This document shows positions 6,461 through 13,134 of a stretch of DNA of 19,037 bases, piece by piece. Position 1 is the first letter of the stretch, and each line of letters starts with the position of its first letter. Origin of the DNA: Halobacteriales archaeon SW_10_68_16 (GTDB lineage Archaea > Halobacteriota > Halobacteria > Halobacteriales > Haloarculaceae); contig PXSG01000072.1 in the NCBI GenBank assembly GCA_003023485.1, forward strand, positions 1-19,037. Direction: 5' to 3'. The notes below the pieces were generated by a model, which was given only the letters and a program-made list of their open reading frames with translations, made no database searches and was not told where the DNA came from. The position numbers and the translations under genes were made by a program.

Positions 6461-8923
6461 ATGAGCACGAGCGACTTTCCGTCGAGTGCGGACACGGTCA
6501 TTATCGGTGCCGGTATTGTCGGGAACAGTCTCGCGTACCATCTCGCGGAGATGGGTCGCGACGACATCCTGTTGATCGACAAGGGGCCCCTTCCCGACCC
6601 CGGCGGCTCGACCGGGCACGCGTCGAACTTCCTGATGCCCGTCGAGCACTCCAAGGAGATGACCCACCTGACCCGCCGGAGCATAGAGCAGTACAAGGAC
6701 ATGGACACTTTCGAGAACAGCGAGGGCATCGAGGTCGCCCGCACGGACGAGCGGATGGCGGAACTGGACCGCCGGATGCAGTCGGCCAAATCGTGGGGCG
6801 AATCCGGGGAACTCCTCACCCCCGAGGAAGTCAAAGAGCGGGTCCCCTACATCAACGAGGACATCATCAAGGGCGGCTTCCTGAGCGAGGGCGCGGGCAC
6901 GTGTGACCCGCTGCGCGCGGGCGACGTGATGCGGGAGCGAGCCGGCGACGCCCTGGAGACCTCCCCGAACACCGAGGTGCTCGATTTGCACGTCAAGGAG
7001 GGCGAGATCCAGGCCGTCGAGACCGACCGCGGCACCGTCGAGGCGGGCATCCCGCTCTCGCCGGCGGTCCACCAGCTCATCAGCGTCGGCCCCATCGACT
7101 TCTTCGAGGACTACGAGGGCGAGATCTCGTTCCCCGTCGTGCGGGACATGGACACCCAGATGTACGAGCGCCAGCACGGCAACGACATGGAGGTCGGCTC
7201 CTACCAGCACCGGCCCATCCTGTGGGATGTCGATGACGTCCCCTCGATCGACGAGGCGCCCCTCTCGCCGACACAGCCGCCCCTGACCGAGGACGCCTTC
7301 CAGCAGTCGATGGAGGACGCCCTCGAGCTGATGCCCGACGTGCTGGACGACCCCGCGGCGGGGATCCGTCACGCGATCGACGGCCTGCTGTCGGTCACGC
7401 CCGACGGCGCGCCGTTGCTGGGCCCGCTCCAGGACGTCGAGGGCCTCTGGTCGGTCGCCGCGGTCTGGATCAAGGAGGCACCCGCAATCGGCGAGGCCGT
7501 CGCCCAGTGGATGACGCGTGGCTGGTCGGACATCGACCTCCACGCCTCGAACGTCAACCGCTTCCACCAGTACGGCACCTCCCGGGAGTTCGTCGAGAAC
7601 CGCGGTCACGAGGGCTACCAGAAGATCTACGGCATCGTCCACCCCACAGAGCAGTGGCAGTCCTCGCGGCCGCTCCGGACGAGCGCCTTCTACAACCGCC
7701 AAGACGACCTCGACGCCCGCTTTTTCGAGGCCGGCGGCTGGGAGCGCCCGCAGTGGTTCAACTCCAACGAGGACCTCGTCCGGAAGTACAACGAGGAACT
7801 CGACGGGCTACTGCGCGCCAACGAGTGGGACTCCCGGTGGTGGTCGCCGATCATCCTCGGCGAGCACCTCCACATGCGCGAGAACGTCGGCATGATCGGC
7901 GACATGGGCTTTGGCATCTTCGACGTCGTCGGCTCGGACGCCGCCGACTACATGGAGAAGATGGCGGTCGGCCGCGCCCACGTCGACCCCGGCAAGACGG
8001 TCTACACGCCCATCCTCGCCGAGAACGGCGGGTTCGTCTCGGACCTGACGTTTGCCCGCCTCGACGAGGACCACTACCGCATCGTCACCGGCGGCGCCGT
8101 CGCCGGGTCGGACAAGCAGTGGTTCGAGAGTCACATCCCCGAGGACGGCGACGTCCACCTCATGGACCAGTCCGAGTCGTACTGTACGCTGGGCGTCTGG
8201 GGGCCCGACGCCCGCAAGGTCGTCGACTCGGTCACGGAGGAGGACATGTCCCACGAGGCCTTCCCGCCCTACACCTGCCAGGAGATCACCGTCGGCGAGG
8301 TCGACGCCTGGGCGATGCGCCTCTCGTATGTCGGCGAACTCGGCTGGGAGATCTACGCCCCGATGGGCCAGGGCCAGCGCCTCTGGGACACCATCGCCGC
8401 CGCCGGCGAGGACTACGACATCCGCCCGGTCGGCATGGGCGTCTACGGGACGACCGGCCGCATGGAGAAGGGTTACCGCCTGTTCGGGCACGAACTCGAA
8501 CTGGAGTACGACCCCGCCGAGGCCGGCCTGACCTTCCACGGCGTCAAGGACGCCGACTTCATCGGCAAGGAAGCCTACGCCGAGGCCATCGAGGAGGACA
8601 ACACCGCGACGCTGTGTACGCTGTCGGTCGACGACCACCACTCCTCGGACGGCCAGCGCCGGTTCATGCTGGGCAACGAACCGGTCCTCAACGAGGAGGG
8701 CGACGTCATCGTCGACGAGGAGGGCCGCCGTTCCTACGTGACGAGCGCGGGCACCGGCCCGAGCGTCGGCAAGCACCTCCTGATGTCGTATCTCCCGCCC
8801 GAATACGCGGATGAGGGCCGTTCGTTGCAGGTCGAGTACATGGGTGAGCAGTACCCGGTGACCGTCGAGGTCGTCGGCAGTCGCCCACTCTTTGACCCCA
8901 AGAACGAGCGTATCCGGAGTTAA
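6461..8923 (+). CDS. Dimethylglycine/sarcosine dehydrogenase-like flavoprotein with GcvT folate domain, with an apparent gap in the FAD domain
   Basis: 820 residues with the domain order of Arthrobacter dimethylglycine oxidase: DAO-type FAD domain (1-~380), linker domain, GcvT (from ~430) and GcvT C-terminal barrel. Visible are the Rossmann GAGIVG (16-21), GGSTGHAS (48-55) with the His that binds FAD covalently in this family, LSPAVHQL with the active-site His, YERQHG and VGSYQHRP, AGGWERPQWF, GGFVSDLTFARL with the folate-site Asp, SYVGELGWEIY (~622) and the C-terminal LFDPKNERIR. Expected reaction: oxidative N-demethylation of dimethylglycine or sarcosine, with the methyl carbon trapped as methylene-THF. 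ETF genes directly downstream point to electron transfer by ETF rather than oxygen. About 20 residues are missing between TVEA (195) and IPLSP. This is where relatives have the strand and FAD-contacting VVSCAGFWG-type segment, so the protein may be impaired. The substrate is inferred from family and context. Confidence 0.88.
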   Translation: MSTSDFPSSADTVIIGAGIVGNSLAYHLAEMGRDDILLIDKGPLPDPGGSTGHASNFLMPVEHSKEMTHLTRRSIEQYKDMDTFENSEGIEVARTDERMAELDRRMQSAKSWGESGELLTPEEVKERVPYINEDIIKGGFLSEGAGTCDPLRAGDVMRERAGDALETSPNTEVLDLHVKEGEIQAVETDRGTVEAGIPLSPAVHQLISVGPIDFFEDYEGEISFPVVRDMDTQMYERQHGNDMEVGSYQHRPILWDVDDVPSIDEAPLSPTQPPLTEDAFQQSMEDALELMPDVLDDPAAGIRHAIDGLLSVTPDGAPLLGPLQDVEGLWSVAAVWIKEAPAIGEAVAQWMTRGWSDIDLHASNVNRFHQYGTSREFVENRGHEGYQKIYGIVHPTEQWQSSRPLRTSAFYNRQDDLDARFFEAGGWERPQWFNSNEDLVRKYNEELDGLLRANEWDSRWWSPIILGEHLHMRENVGMIGDMGFGIFDVVGSDAADYMEKMAVGRAHVDPGKTVYTPILAENGGFVSDLTFARLDEDHYRIVTGGAVAGSDKQWFESHIPEDGDVHLMDQSESYCTLGVWGPDARKVVDSVTEEDMSHEAFPPYTCQEITVGEVDAWAMRLSYVGELGWEIYAPMGQGQRLWDTIAAAGEDYDIRPVGMGVYGTTGRMEKGYRLFGHELELEYDPAEAGLTFHGVKDADFIGKEAYAEAIEEDNTATLCTLSVDDHHSSDGQRRFMLGNEPVLNEEGDVIVDEEGRRSYVTSAGTGPSVGKHLLMSYLPPEYADEGRSLQVEYMGEQYPVTVEVVGSRPLFDPKNERIRS

Positions 8924-8956
8924 TCGAAACTCCCTTTCTGACCCAGACCGAACATC

Positions 8957-9739
8957 ATGACAATGGACGTACTAGCCTGTTTGAAACGAGTACCGGAGAC
9001 GGGAGCGAAGATCGTCCTCACCGACGACCAGCAGGACATCGACACGACGAACCTCGGGTTCACGATGAGCCCACACGAGGAGTGTGGCATCGAGGAGGCC
9101 GTCCAGATCGTCGAGGAGACGGGCGGTTCCGCGACGGTGCTGACGCTGGGCGGCGAGGAAGCCAAAGAGCAGGTCCGGACGGGCCTGGCGATGCAGGCCG
9201 ACGACGGCGTTCTCCTCGACAACGGCGGCGGGGAGTGGGACCCCCAGAACGTCGCCGGGGCCATCGCGGACTACATCGCCGACCGGATGGAAGAGGACGG
9301 GTTCGACCTCCTCATCTTCGGCAACGAGTCGGCCGACGCCGGCAACTACCAGGTCGGCGTCCGCGTCGCCGAGCAACTGGATCTGCCAATCGTGACGAGC
9401 ATCAAGGCCCTCGCGGTCGAGGAGGAGTCGGGCACCGTCATCGCCGAGCGCGAGGTCGGCGGCGGCTCGGAAGTCTACGAACTCGACCTGCCGGCGGTCG
9501 TCGCGGTCAAGGAGGGGCTCAACGAGCCCCGGTACGCCTCGATGCGCGCGCGGATGCGGGCCCGCAAGCAGACCGTCGAGTCGGTGCCCGTCGAGAAAGA
9601 GCGCGAGGCCGGCCTGGAGAAGGTCCGGCTGGAGACGCCCGAGACCGACGAGGGCACCGCCGAAATCCTCGGCGAAGACGCCAGTCCCGAGACGATCGAC
9701 AACGTCATCGAGGTCTTCGAGGAACTGGAGGTGCTCTGA
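8957..9739 (+). CDS. etfB: Electron transfer flavoprotein beta subunit
   Basis: 260 residues covering the whole EtfB fold. It has an N-terminal CLKRVPETG strand-loop, SPHEECGIEEAVQI, the glycine-bearing LTLGGEEAKEQVR, GNESADAGNYQVGVRVAEQL, and the ETF-beta signature region LPAVVAVKEGLNEPRYASM. EtfB binds AMP and, with EtfA, forms the FAD-carrying heterodimer that takes electrons from flavin dehydrogenases and gives them to the ETF:quinone oxidoreductase at the membrane. It begins 33 bp after the dehydrogenase gene on the same strand, and the next gene starts on the base after its stop. The obvious partner is therefore the dimethylglycine dehydrogenase-like enzyme. The ATG at 8957 and the one at 8963 are both possible starts and differ by two residues. 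No shortening or missing motif is seen. Confidence 0.95.
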   Translation: MTMDVLACLKRVPETGAKIVLTDDQQDIDTTNLGFTMSPHEECGIEEAVQIVEETGGSATVLTLGGEEAKEQVRTGLAMQADDGVLLDNGGGEWDPQNVAGAIADYIADRMEEDGFDLLIFGNESADAGNYQVGVRVAEQLDLPIVTSIKALAVEEESGTVIAEREVGGGSEVYELDLPAVVAVKEGLNEPRYASMRARMRARKQTVESVPVEKEREAGLEKVRLETPETDEGTAEILGEDASPETIDNVIEVFEELEVL

Positions 9740-10711
9740 ATGATTCTCACGTTCGTCGAACACGAAGCCGGTATGCCGGAGGACACGAGCCTGGAAGCAC
9801 TCACGTTCGCCCGCGACGTCGCCGGGCAGTCGGGGGCGCCCCTGGAGGCGGTCGCCTTCGGTGACGAGGCCGCTGCCGTCGCGGACGCGGTCGGCGAGTA
9901 CGGCGTCGGCGCGCTCCACGCCGTCTCCCATCCCGAGCTGGGGACCTACGCCCCCGAGGCGTGGGGCGAAGCCGTCGCCCAGCTCGTCGGCGACCTCGAC
10001 CCGGAAGCGGTCATCGCGCCCGGCAGCGAGCGCGGCCACGAGGTGCTGGCCCACGCCGCCGCGAAGCTCGACCTCGCGATGGCGGCCAACTGCCTGGAGG
10101 TCGAGACCGGCGAGGACTACGAACTGACCCGCCAGCGCTGGGGCGGCACGCTGCTCGAACACGCCCGGCTGTCGGGCGAGACGAAACTCCTCTCGGCGGC
10201 ACCCAACGAGATCAGCGCCGAACCCGCTACGGACGGCGGCGAGGCTGCCGTCCAGGAGTTCGAGCCCGACCTCGAGGAGTCCGACCTGCGCGTCCGGATT
10301 TCACGCATCGAGGAGTCCGACGAGGAGGGCATCCCGCTGGGCGAGGCCCGTACCGTCGTCAGCGGCGGCCGCGGCGTCGGCAGCCCCGAGGGCTTCGACA
10401 AGCTAGAGGAACTCGCGGACCTGCTGGACGCCGCGATCGGTTCCTCGCGGGCCGCGGTCAACGAGGGCTGGCGCAGCCACGACGACCAGATCGGCCAGAC
10501 CGGCACCAAGATCTCGCCCAAGCTGTACATGCCCTGTGGCATCAGCGGCGCCGTCCAGCACATGGTCGGGTGCAAGGGCGCAGAGAACATCATGGCCGTC
10601 AACACCGACCCCGAGGCCGCCATCATCCAGAAGGCCGAGTACGCGGTCATCGCCGACCTCCACGAGGTCGTCCCCGAACTCAACGACCGCCTCCGCGAGA
10701 TGGGCGAGTGA
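9740..10711 (+). CDS. etfA: Electron transfer flavoprotein alpha subunit
   Basis: 323 residues, a complete EtfA. The N-terminal domain is followed by the FAD-binding C-terminal domain. The latter holds RTVVSGGRGVGS (near residue 208), LADLLDAAIGSSRAAVNEGW, the conserved QIGQTGTKISPKLYMPCG, GISGAVQH and ENIMAVNTDPEAAII, ending in ADLHEVVPEL. These are the flavin-holding elements of the family. The ATG follows the etfB TGA with no gap, so the two subunits are surely co-translated. It accepts electrons from the upstream dehydrogenase and passes them to ETF:quinone oxidoreductase, which is not in the window. The operon seems to continue four bases later with a small damaged gene. Confidence 0.95.
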   Translation: MILTFVEHEAGMPEDTSLEALTFARDVAGQSGAPLEAVAFGDEAAAVADAVGEYGVGALHAVSHPELGTYAPEAWGEAVAQLVGDLDPEAVIAPGSERGHEVLAHAAAKLDLAMAANCLEVETGEDYELTRQRWGGTLLEHARLSGETKLLSAAPNEISAEPATDGGEAAVQEFEPDLEESDLRVRISRIEESDEEGIPLGEARTVVSGGRGVGSPEGFDKLEELADLLDAAIGSSRAAVNEGWRSHDDQIGQTGTKISPKLYMPCGISGAVQHMVGCKGAENIMAVNTDPEAAIIQKAEYAVIADLHEVVPELNDRLREMGE

Positions 10712-10714
10712 CGG

Positions 10715-10980
10715 ATGGACCTGGACCTCCGGTCGGCGTTGCGGATCGCTCTCGTCGCGGTCGTCGTCGGCCTGTTCGGCCTCTACCGCGAGGGGTTCGG
10801 ACCCACAATCCGCGCCTGCCGGGCGGCCAGGGCGGTGACGTCACCAACGACCGGACCCACGACGAGATGCTGGAGCTGGGCGGCGAGGACCAGATCCCGT
10901 TCCTCGTCGACACCGCAAGGGACGTGACGATGTACGAGAGCGACGACATCGTCGACTATCTCGAGGAACACTACGGCTGA
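10715..10980 (+). pseudogene. Broken small gene: membrane-helix start and glutaredoxin/GST-like end in different frames
   Basis: An ATG three bases after the etfA stop opens a frame with a clear transmembrane helix (RIALVAVVVGLFGLYR, residues 10-25). From about 10830 that frame turns into low-quality sequence (Ser/Arg/Thr-rich). The next frame, from about 10834 to the TGA at 10978-10980, carries a convincing end of a thioredoxin-fold protein: DEMLELGGEDQIPFLVD (with the cis-Pro of IPF) then VTMYESDDIVDYLEEHYG. That is the second half of a glutaredoxin or GST N-terminal domain. The expected CxxC/CPYC active-site half is missing. The change of frame coincides with the palindrome GGTGACGTCACC (10834-10845). 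Either a deletion fused two neighbouring genes, or one gene lost its middle. The C-terminal family call is firmer than the N-terminal part. Confidence 0.6.
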
Positions 10981-11013
10981 CCGAGTGTCCGTCGGCCGAC
11001 GTGAGAGAGCGGG

Positions 11014-11832
11014 CTACTGCGTGGTCCGCTGGACTTCCTCGAAGTACTCCTGGTCCTCGAGGTCGCCCTGCTGGTGACGCCGTGCCAGCGGTGCCGGCGC
11101 CTGCACGAGGACGGTATCGGCGTCGGGTCGTTCGACGATCACCCTGAGGCCGCGGTGGTCCGGTGTGTCCTCTTCGCCGGGCACGACGCCGGAGTAGGCC
11201 AGCAGGATGTCCTGCACGTCGAGGGCGGCCTCGCGCTGGCTCTGGTCGGCGCCCTGCTTGTACCGGACCAGCCACCACGCGCGGTCCTCGGAGGCGCCGA
11301 CCTGCTCGTACGTGATGTCGTTCGATTCGAGCGTCTGCTTGAAGTCGAAGAATGCCGCGGGCATGAGCCGCCGTATGATTTCTGCGGTGCCGGCGACGGT
11401 TCCCTCCGGTTGCGACCCGAACGCGGGGGAGTTGTCGAAGACGACCCGGTGGTCGCCGGGCTCGACGTCGCCGACGAGCGTGGCCCCGCCGATCACGGAG
11501 GTCGCGGACAGCTGCTGGTTGGGCTGGACCTCCTCGCCGTTACTGTAGCTCTCGTAGTTCGACTCCGGGAGGGTCCAGACGTCCAGCACGCCCCTGTCGA
11601 CGGTGACGTCGACCGCGAGCGTCTCCGTCTCTTCGGGCGACAGTGCCGTGTTGGCGAACTCCCCGGCGGGGATTTCGAACTCCAGTGTCAGGCGCTGCCT
11701 GTAGGGTTCGGTGTTCGTGTCGGTCACGGCCGTCGCGTCCTCCTGCGCCAGCGCGTGGTTCGTCGATCCGAAGGCCGAACACCCTGCCACGGAGCCGGCG
11801 GCACACAGCGACAGGAAGGCTCGGCGGTGCAT
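11014..11832 (-). CDS. Haloarchaeal Tat-type lipoprotein of unknown function
   Basis: 272 residues. The N-terminus MHRRAFLSLCAAGSVAGC has a twin-arginine-like RR, a hydrophobic stretch and a lipobox ending at Cys18, so the mature protein should be a lipid-anchored extracellular protein. That is common for haloarchaeal Tat substrates. The first half (about 40-165) reads as a beta-rich domain, with EYRQRL-type strands and WTLPESNYESYSNGEEV. The second half (about 170-272) resembles a repeated haloarchaeal domain of unknown role: YEQVGASEDRAWWLVRYKQG, a helix, then a strand and the closing RRHQQGDLEDQEYFEEVQRT. A longer frame opens at 12018, but ATG 11832 is supported by the signal peptide and a TATA-like element 26 bp upstream. 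It is convergent with the broken gene behind etfA (33 bp gap). No enzyme motif is visible. Confidence 0.82.
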   Translation of the reverse strand: MHRRAFLSLCAAGSVAGCSAFGSTNHALAQEDATAVTDTNTEPYRQRLTLEFEIPAGEFANTALSPEETETLAVDVTVDRGVLDVWTLPESNYESYSNGEEVQPNQQLSATSVIGGATLVGDVEPGDHRVVFDNSPAFGSQPEGTVAGTAEIIRRLMPAAFFDFKQTLESNDITYEQVGASEDRAWWLVRYKQGADQSQREAALDVQDILLAYSGVVPGEEDTPDHRGLRVIVERPDADTVLVQAPAPLARRHQQGDLEDQEYFEEVQRTTQ

Positions 11833-11853
11833 ACCCCCGGGTTGTGCCGGGGC

Positions 11854-11862
11854 ACCTAAAAG
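11854..11862 (-). promoter_or_regulatory. TATA element of the lipoprotein gene
   Basis: On the minus strand CCTTTTAGG is centred about 26 bp upstream of ATG 11832, giving a leaderless transcript. It is the only AT-rich stretch in the surrounding GC-rich sequence and confirms the start chosen for the lipoprotein. Confidence 0.6.
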
Positions 11863-11885
11863 GCGTGCTATCCGCGGGGACGGCA

Positions 11886-11896
11886 GAGTTTTCACG
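11886..11896 (+). promoter_or_regulatory. Possible TATA element for the small frame at 11918
   Basis: GAGTTTTCAC is centred about 27 bp upstream of ATG 11918 and has the right spacing for a leaderless transcript. It suggests that the short frame behind it is the genuine beginning of a gene. It lies back to back with the lipoprotein promoter. Confidence 0.4.
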
Positions 11897-11917
11897 CCCC
11901 GCGCCGGCACGTGACGT

Positions 11918-12007
11918 ATGGAGGAGCCACGGAGAGCGTTCCTGGAGGACCTGCTGGCCGGGTTCGCGACGAGCGCACACGAATTCGAGTTCCGGGCCGA
12001 CGTCTGA
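11918..12007 (+). pseudogene. 5' remnant of an unidentified gene (29 codons)
   Basis: ATG 11918 starts a 29-residue frame (beginning MEEPRRAFLEDLLAG, ending FRADV, TGA at 12005-12007) behind a plausible TATA element. The first residues recall the start of haloarchaeal M42-type aminopeptidases/endoglucanases, which often begin with a D/E-x-x-RRAFL-x-x-LL helix. The characteristic TPSPSGFE that should follow is not present, so the identity is only a guess. The frame runs head-on into the truncated MFS remnant on the other strand, and both lack their 3' ends. This is what a deletion across the meeting point of two convergent genes would leave. It could instead be a real micro-protein. Confidence 0.35.
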
Positions 12008-12009
12008 GA

Positions 12010-12319
12010 CTGGACCACCGACCCGGGGGACGAGCGTCCCGAGGGCGAGAAGCGCGACGGTCAGTATCAGGACCGGACGACGGCCGTGGCTATCCGAGAC
12101 GTGGCCCAGCAGCGGGGCAGCGACGAACTGTGCCAGCGAGTACGAGGCCGCGAGCAGCCCGATGAAGAGGTCGCTGACGCCGAACGTTCACGTAGAACGG
12201 GAGGATGGGGATGATGATACCGGATCCCAGCAGGTCGAGGAAGACGACGAGAAAGACCACCGCGACCCCACGGCGACACCCTGGGTGGCGTCACTCGTGA
12301 TTGCAGCCTCGCTGGACAT
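12010..12319 (-). pseudogene. Frameshifted, 3'-truncated MFS transporter (N-terminal third)
   Basis: Read on the minus strand from ATG 12319, three frames in turn spell the start of a drug-efflux-type MFS protein. First comes MSSEAAITSDATQG. After a shift near 12277-12287, RRGVAVVFLVVFLDLLGSG and IIIPILPFYVN follow (TM1). After a second shift near 12182-12189, GVSDLFIGLLAASYSLAQFV and AAPLLGHVSD-SHGRRPVLIL follow, which is TM2 with the hallmark MFS loop DxxGRRPV and the start of TM3. Similarity stops at LGTLV near 12030, so roughly three quarters of the usual ~400-residue protein is missing. A good TATA element remains 28 bp upstream, so the promoter survived while the gene did not. The two frameshifts could be sequencing errors, but the 3' loss is a separate event. 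Confidence 0.75.
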
Positions 12320-12342
12320 ACTCGCTTGGAGTCTCCGCTAGC

Positions 12343-12350
12343 GCATAAAC
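12343..12350 (-). promoter_or_regulatory. TATA element of the MFS remnant
   Basis: Minus-strand GTTTATGC is centred 28 bp upstream of ATG 12319, at the distance seen for leaderless haloarchaeal genes. It supports the start assigned to the broken MFS gene. Its possible target is now a truncated message. Confidence 0.55.
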
Positions 12351-12402
12351 TGGACTGTCTCGATGTCGCCCTCGCGGGAGGGATCAGTTCGATGCACACA
12401 AC

Positions 12403-12412
12403 CAATATGTAT
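12403..12412 (+). promoter_or_regulatory. TATA element of the isochorismatase-like gene
   Basis: CAATATGTAT is centred about 26 bp upstream of ATG 12434 and implies a leaderless transcript. It rules out the longer frames that open at 12326, 12392 or 12407, since those would begin at or upstream of the promoter. Confidence 0.6.
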
Positions 12413-12433
12413 CGGCTCTCCGACTTGTCTGCC

Positions 12434-13072
12434 ATGGACCCCTATACGCGACCCGACCCGGAGCGGGCCGCGTTGCTGACCATCGACACGCAGAACGACT
12501 TCACCCTTCCTGGCGCGCCGGCCGAGATCGAAGGGACGATGGACACTGTACCGCGGATGGCACGCCTCGTCGAGAGCTTCAGGGCGGTCGAGGCACCGAT
12601 CGTCCACGTCGTCCGCCTCTACAGAGCCGACGGCTCGAACGTCGACCGGTGCAGGAGAGCGGCCATCGAGAAGGGCGCGGAGATCGTCCGACCAGGTACG
12701 GAGGGTGCCGAACTGGTCGAGGAACTGAAACCGTCCGAGGATGTCCGACTCGACGCAGACCGCCTGCTCGCCGGCGCGTTCCAGCAGGTCGGGTCCCGGG
12801 AGTGGCTGCTGTATAAACCCCGCTGGAGCGCCTTCTTCCGGACGGACCTGGACGAGTTCCTGACCGACCGCGGCGTCGACACGGTGGTCGTCTGTGGCTG
12901 TAACTTCCCGAACTGCCCGCGGACGACCGTATACGAGGCGAGCGAACGCGACTACCGCATCGTCTTCGTACCCGACGCCACGTCCGGGACCTACGAGCGG
13001 GGACTGTCGGAACTGTCGGACATCGGCGTCGCGCTGATGGACACAGAGGAGGCTGTCGACTGGATAGAGTAG
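12434..13072 (+). CDS. Isochorismatase-family cysteine hydrolase
   Basis: 212 residues of the isochorismatase-like (nicotinamidase/N-carbamoylsarcosine amidase) superfamily. The expected catalytic triad is visible: Asp18 in [10 protein letters not shown], Lys128 in YKPRWSAFF, and Cys161 in [16 protein letters not shown], where the Cys leads the helix as in the family. [10 protein letters not shown] follows, near the end of the domain. Such enzymes cleave amides, carbamoyl groups or vinyl ethers through the Cys, and the exact substrate cannot be read from sequence. N-carbamoylsarcosine amidase belongs to the same superfamily and would fit with sarcosine metabolism 2.5 kb away, but that is speculation. 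Start ATG 12434 is set by the TATA element, and the first residues [15 protein letters not shown] fit the fold. It is followed 62 bp later by uvrB on the same strand. Confidence 0.87.
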   Translation: MDPYTRPDPERAALLTIDTQNDFTLPGAPAEIEGTMDTVPRMARLVESFRAVEAPIVHVVRLYRADGSNVDRCRRAAIEKGAEIVRPGTEGAELVEELKPSEDVRLDADRLLAGAFQQVGSREWLLYKPRWSAFFRTDLDEFLTDRGVDTVVVCGCNFPNCPRTTVYEASERDYRIVFVPDATSGTYERGLSELSDIGVALMDTEEAVDWIE

Positions 13073-13134
13073 GGACTTCCCTTCTCCTGGGAGCAAGCAC
13101 GCCCCTGAAGTGTCTCGCCACCCACCATCTGGTA

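Noticed and set aside
6441..6464. Seven-codon upstream frame overlapping the dehydrogenase start (ATGA overlap)
   Set aside because: The transcription start predicted from the TATA element falls near 6446, inside this frame, so its ATG is probably not in the mRNA. The bases are better explained as the Shine-Dalgarno site.
11074..11859. Long plus-strand frame opposite the lipoprotein gene
   Set aside because: The minus-strand protein has a signal peptide with lipobox and a fitting promoter. The plus frame shows only bias-driven residues.
12434..13072. N-carbamoylsarcosine amidase working with the sarcosine/dimethylglycine pathway
   Set aside because: The superfamily includes that enzyme, but no residue I can see distinguishes it from other isochorismatase-like hydrolases. 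The gene has its own promoter and is separated from the C1 genes by broken genes.
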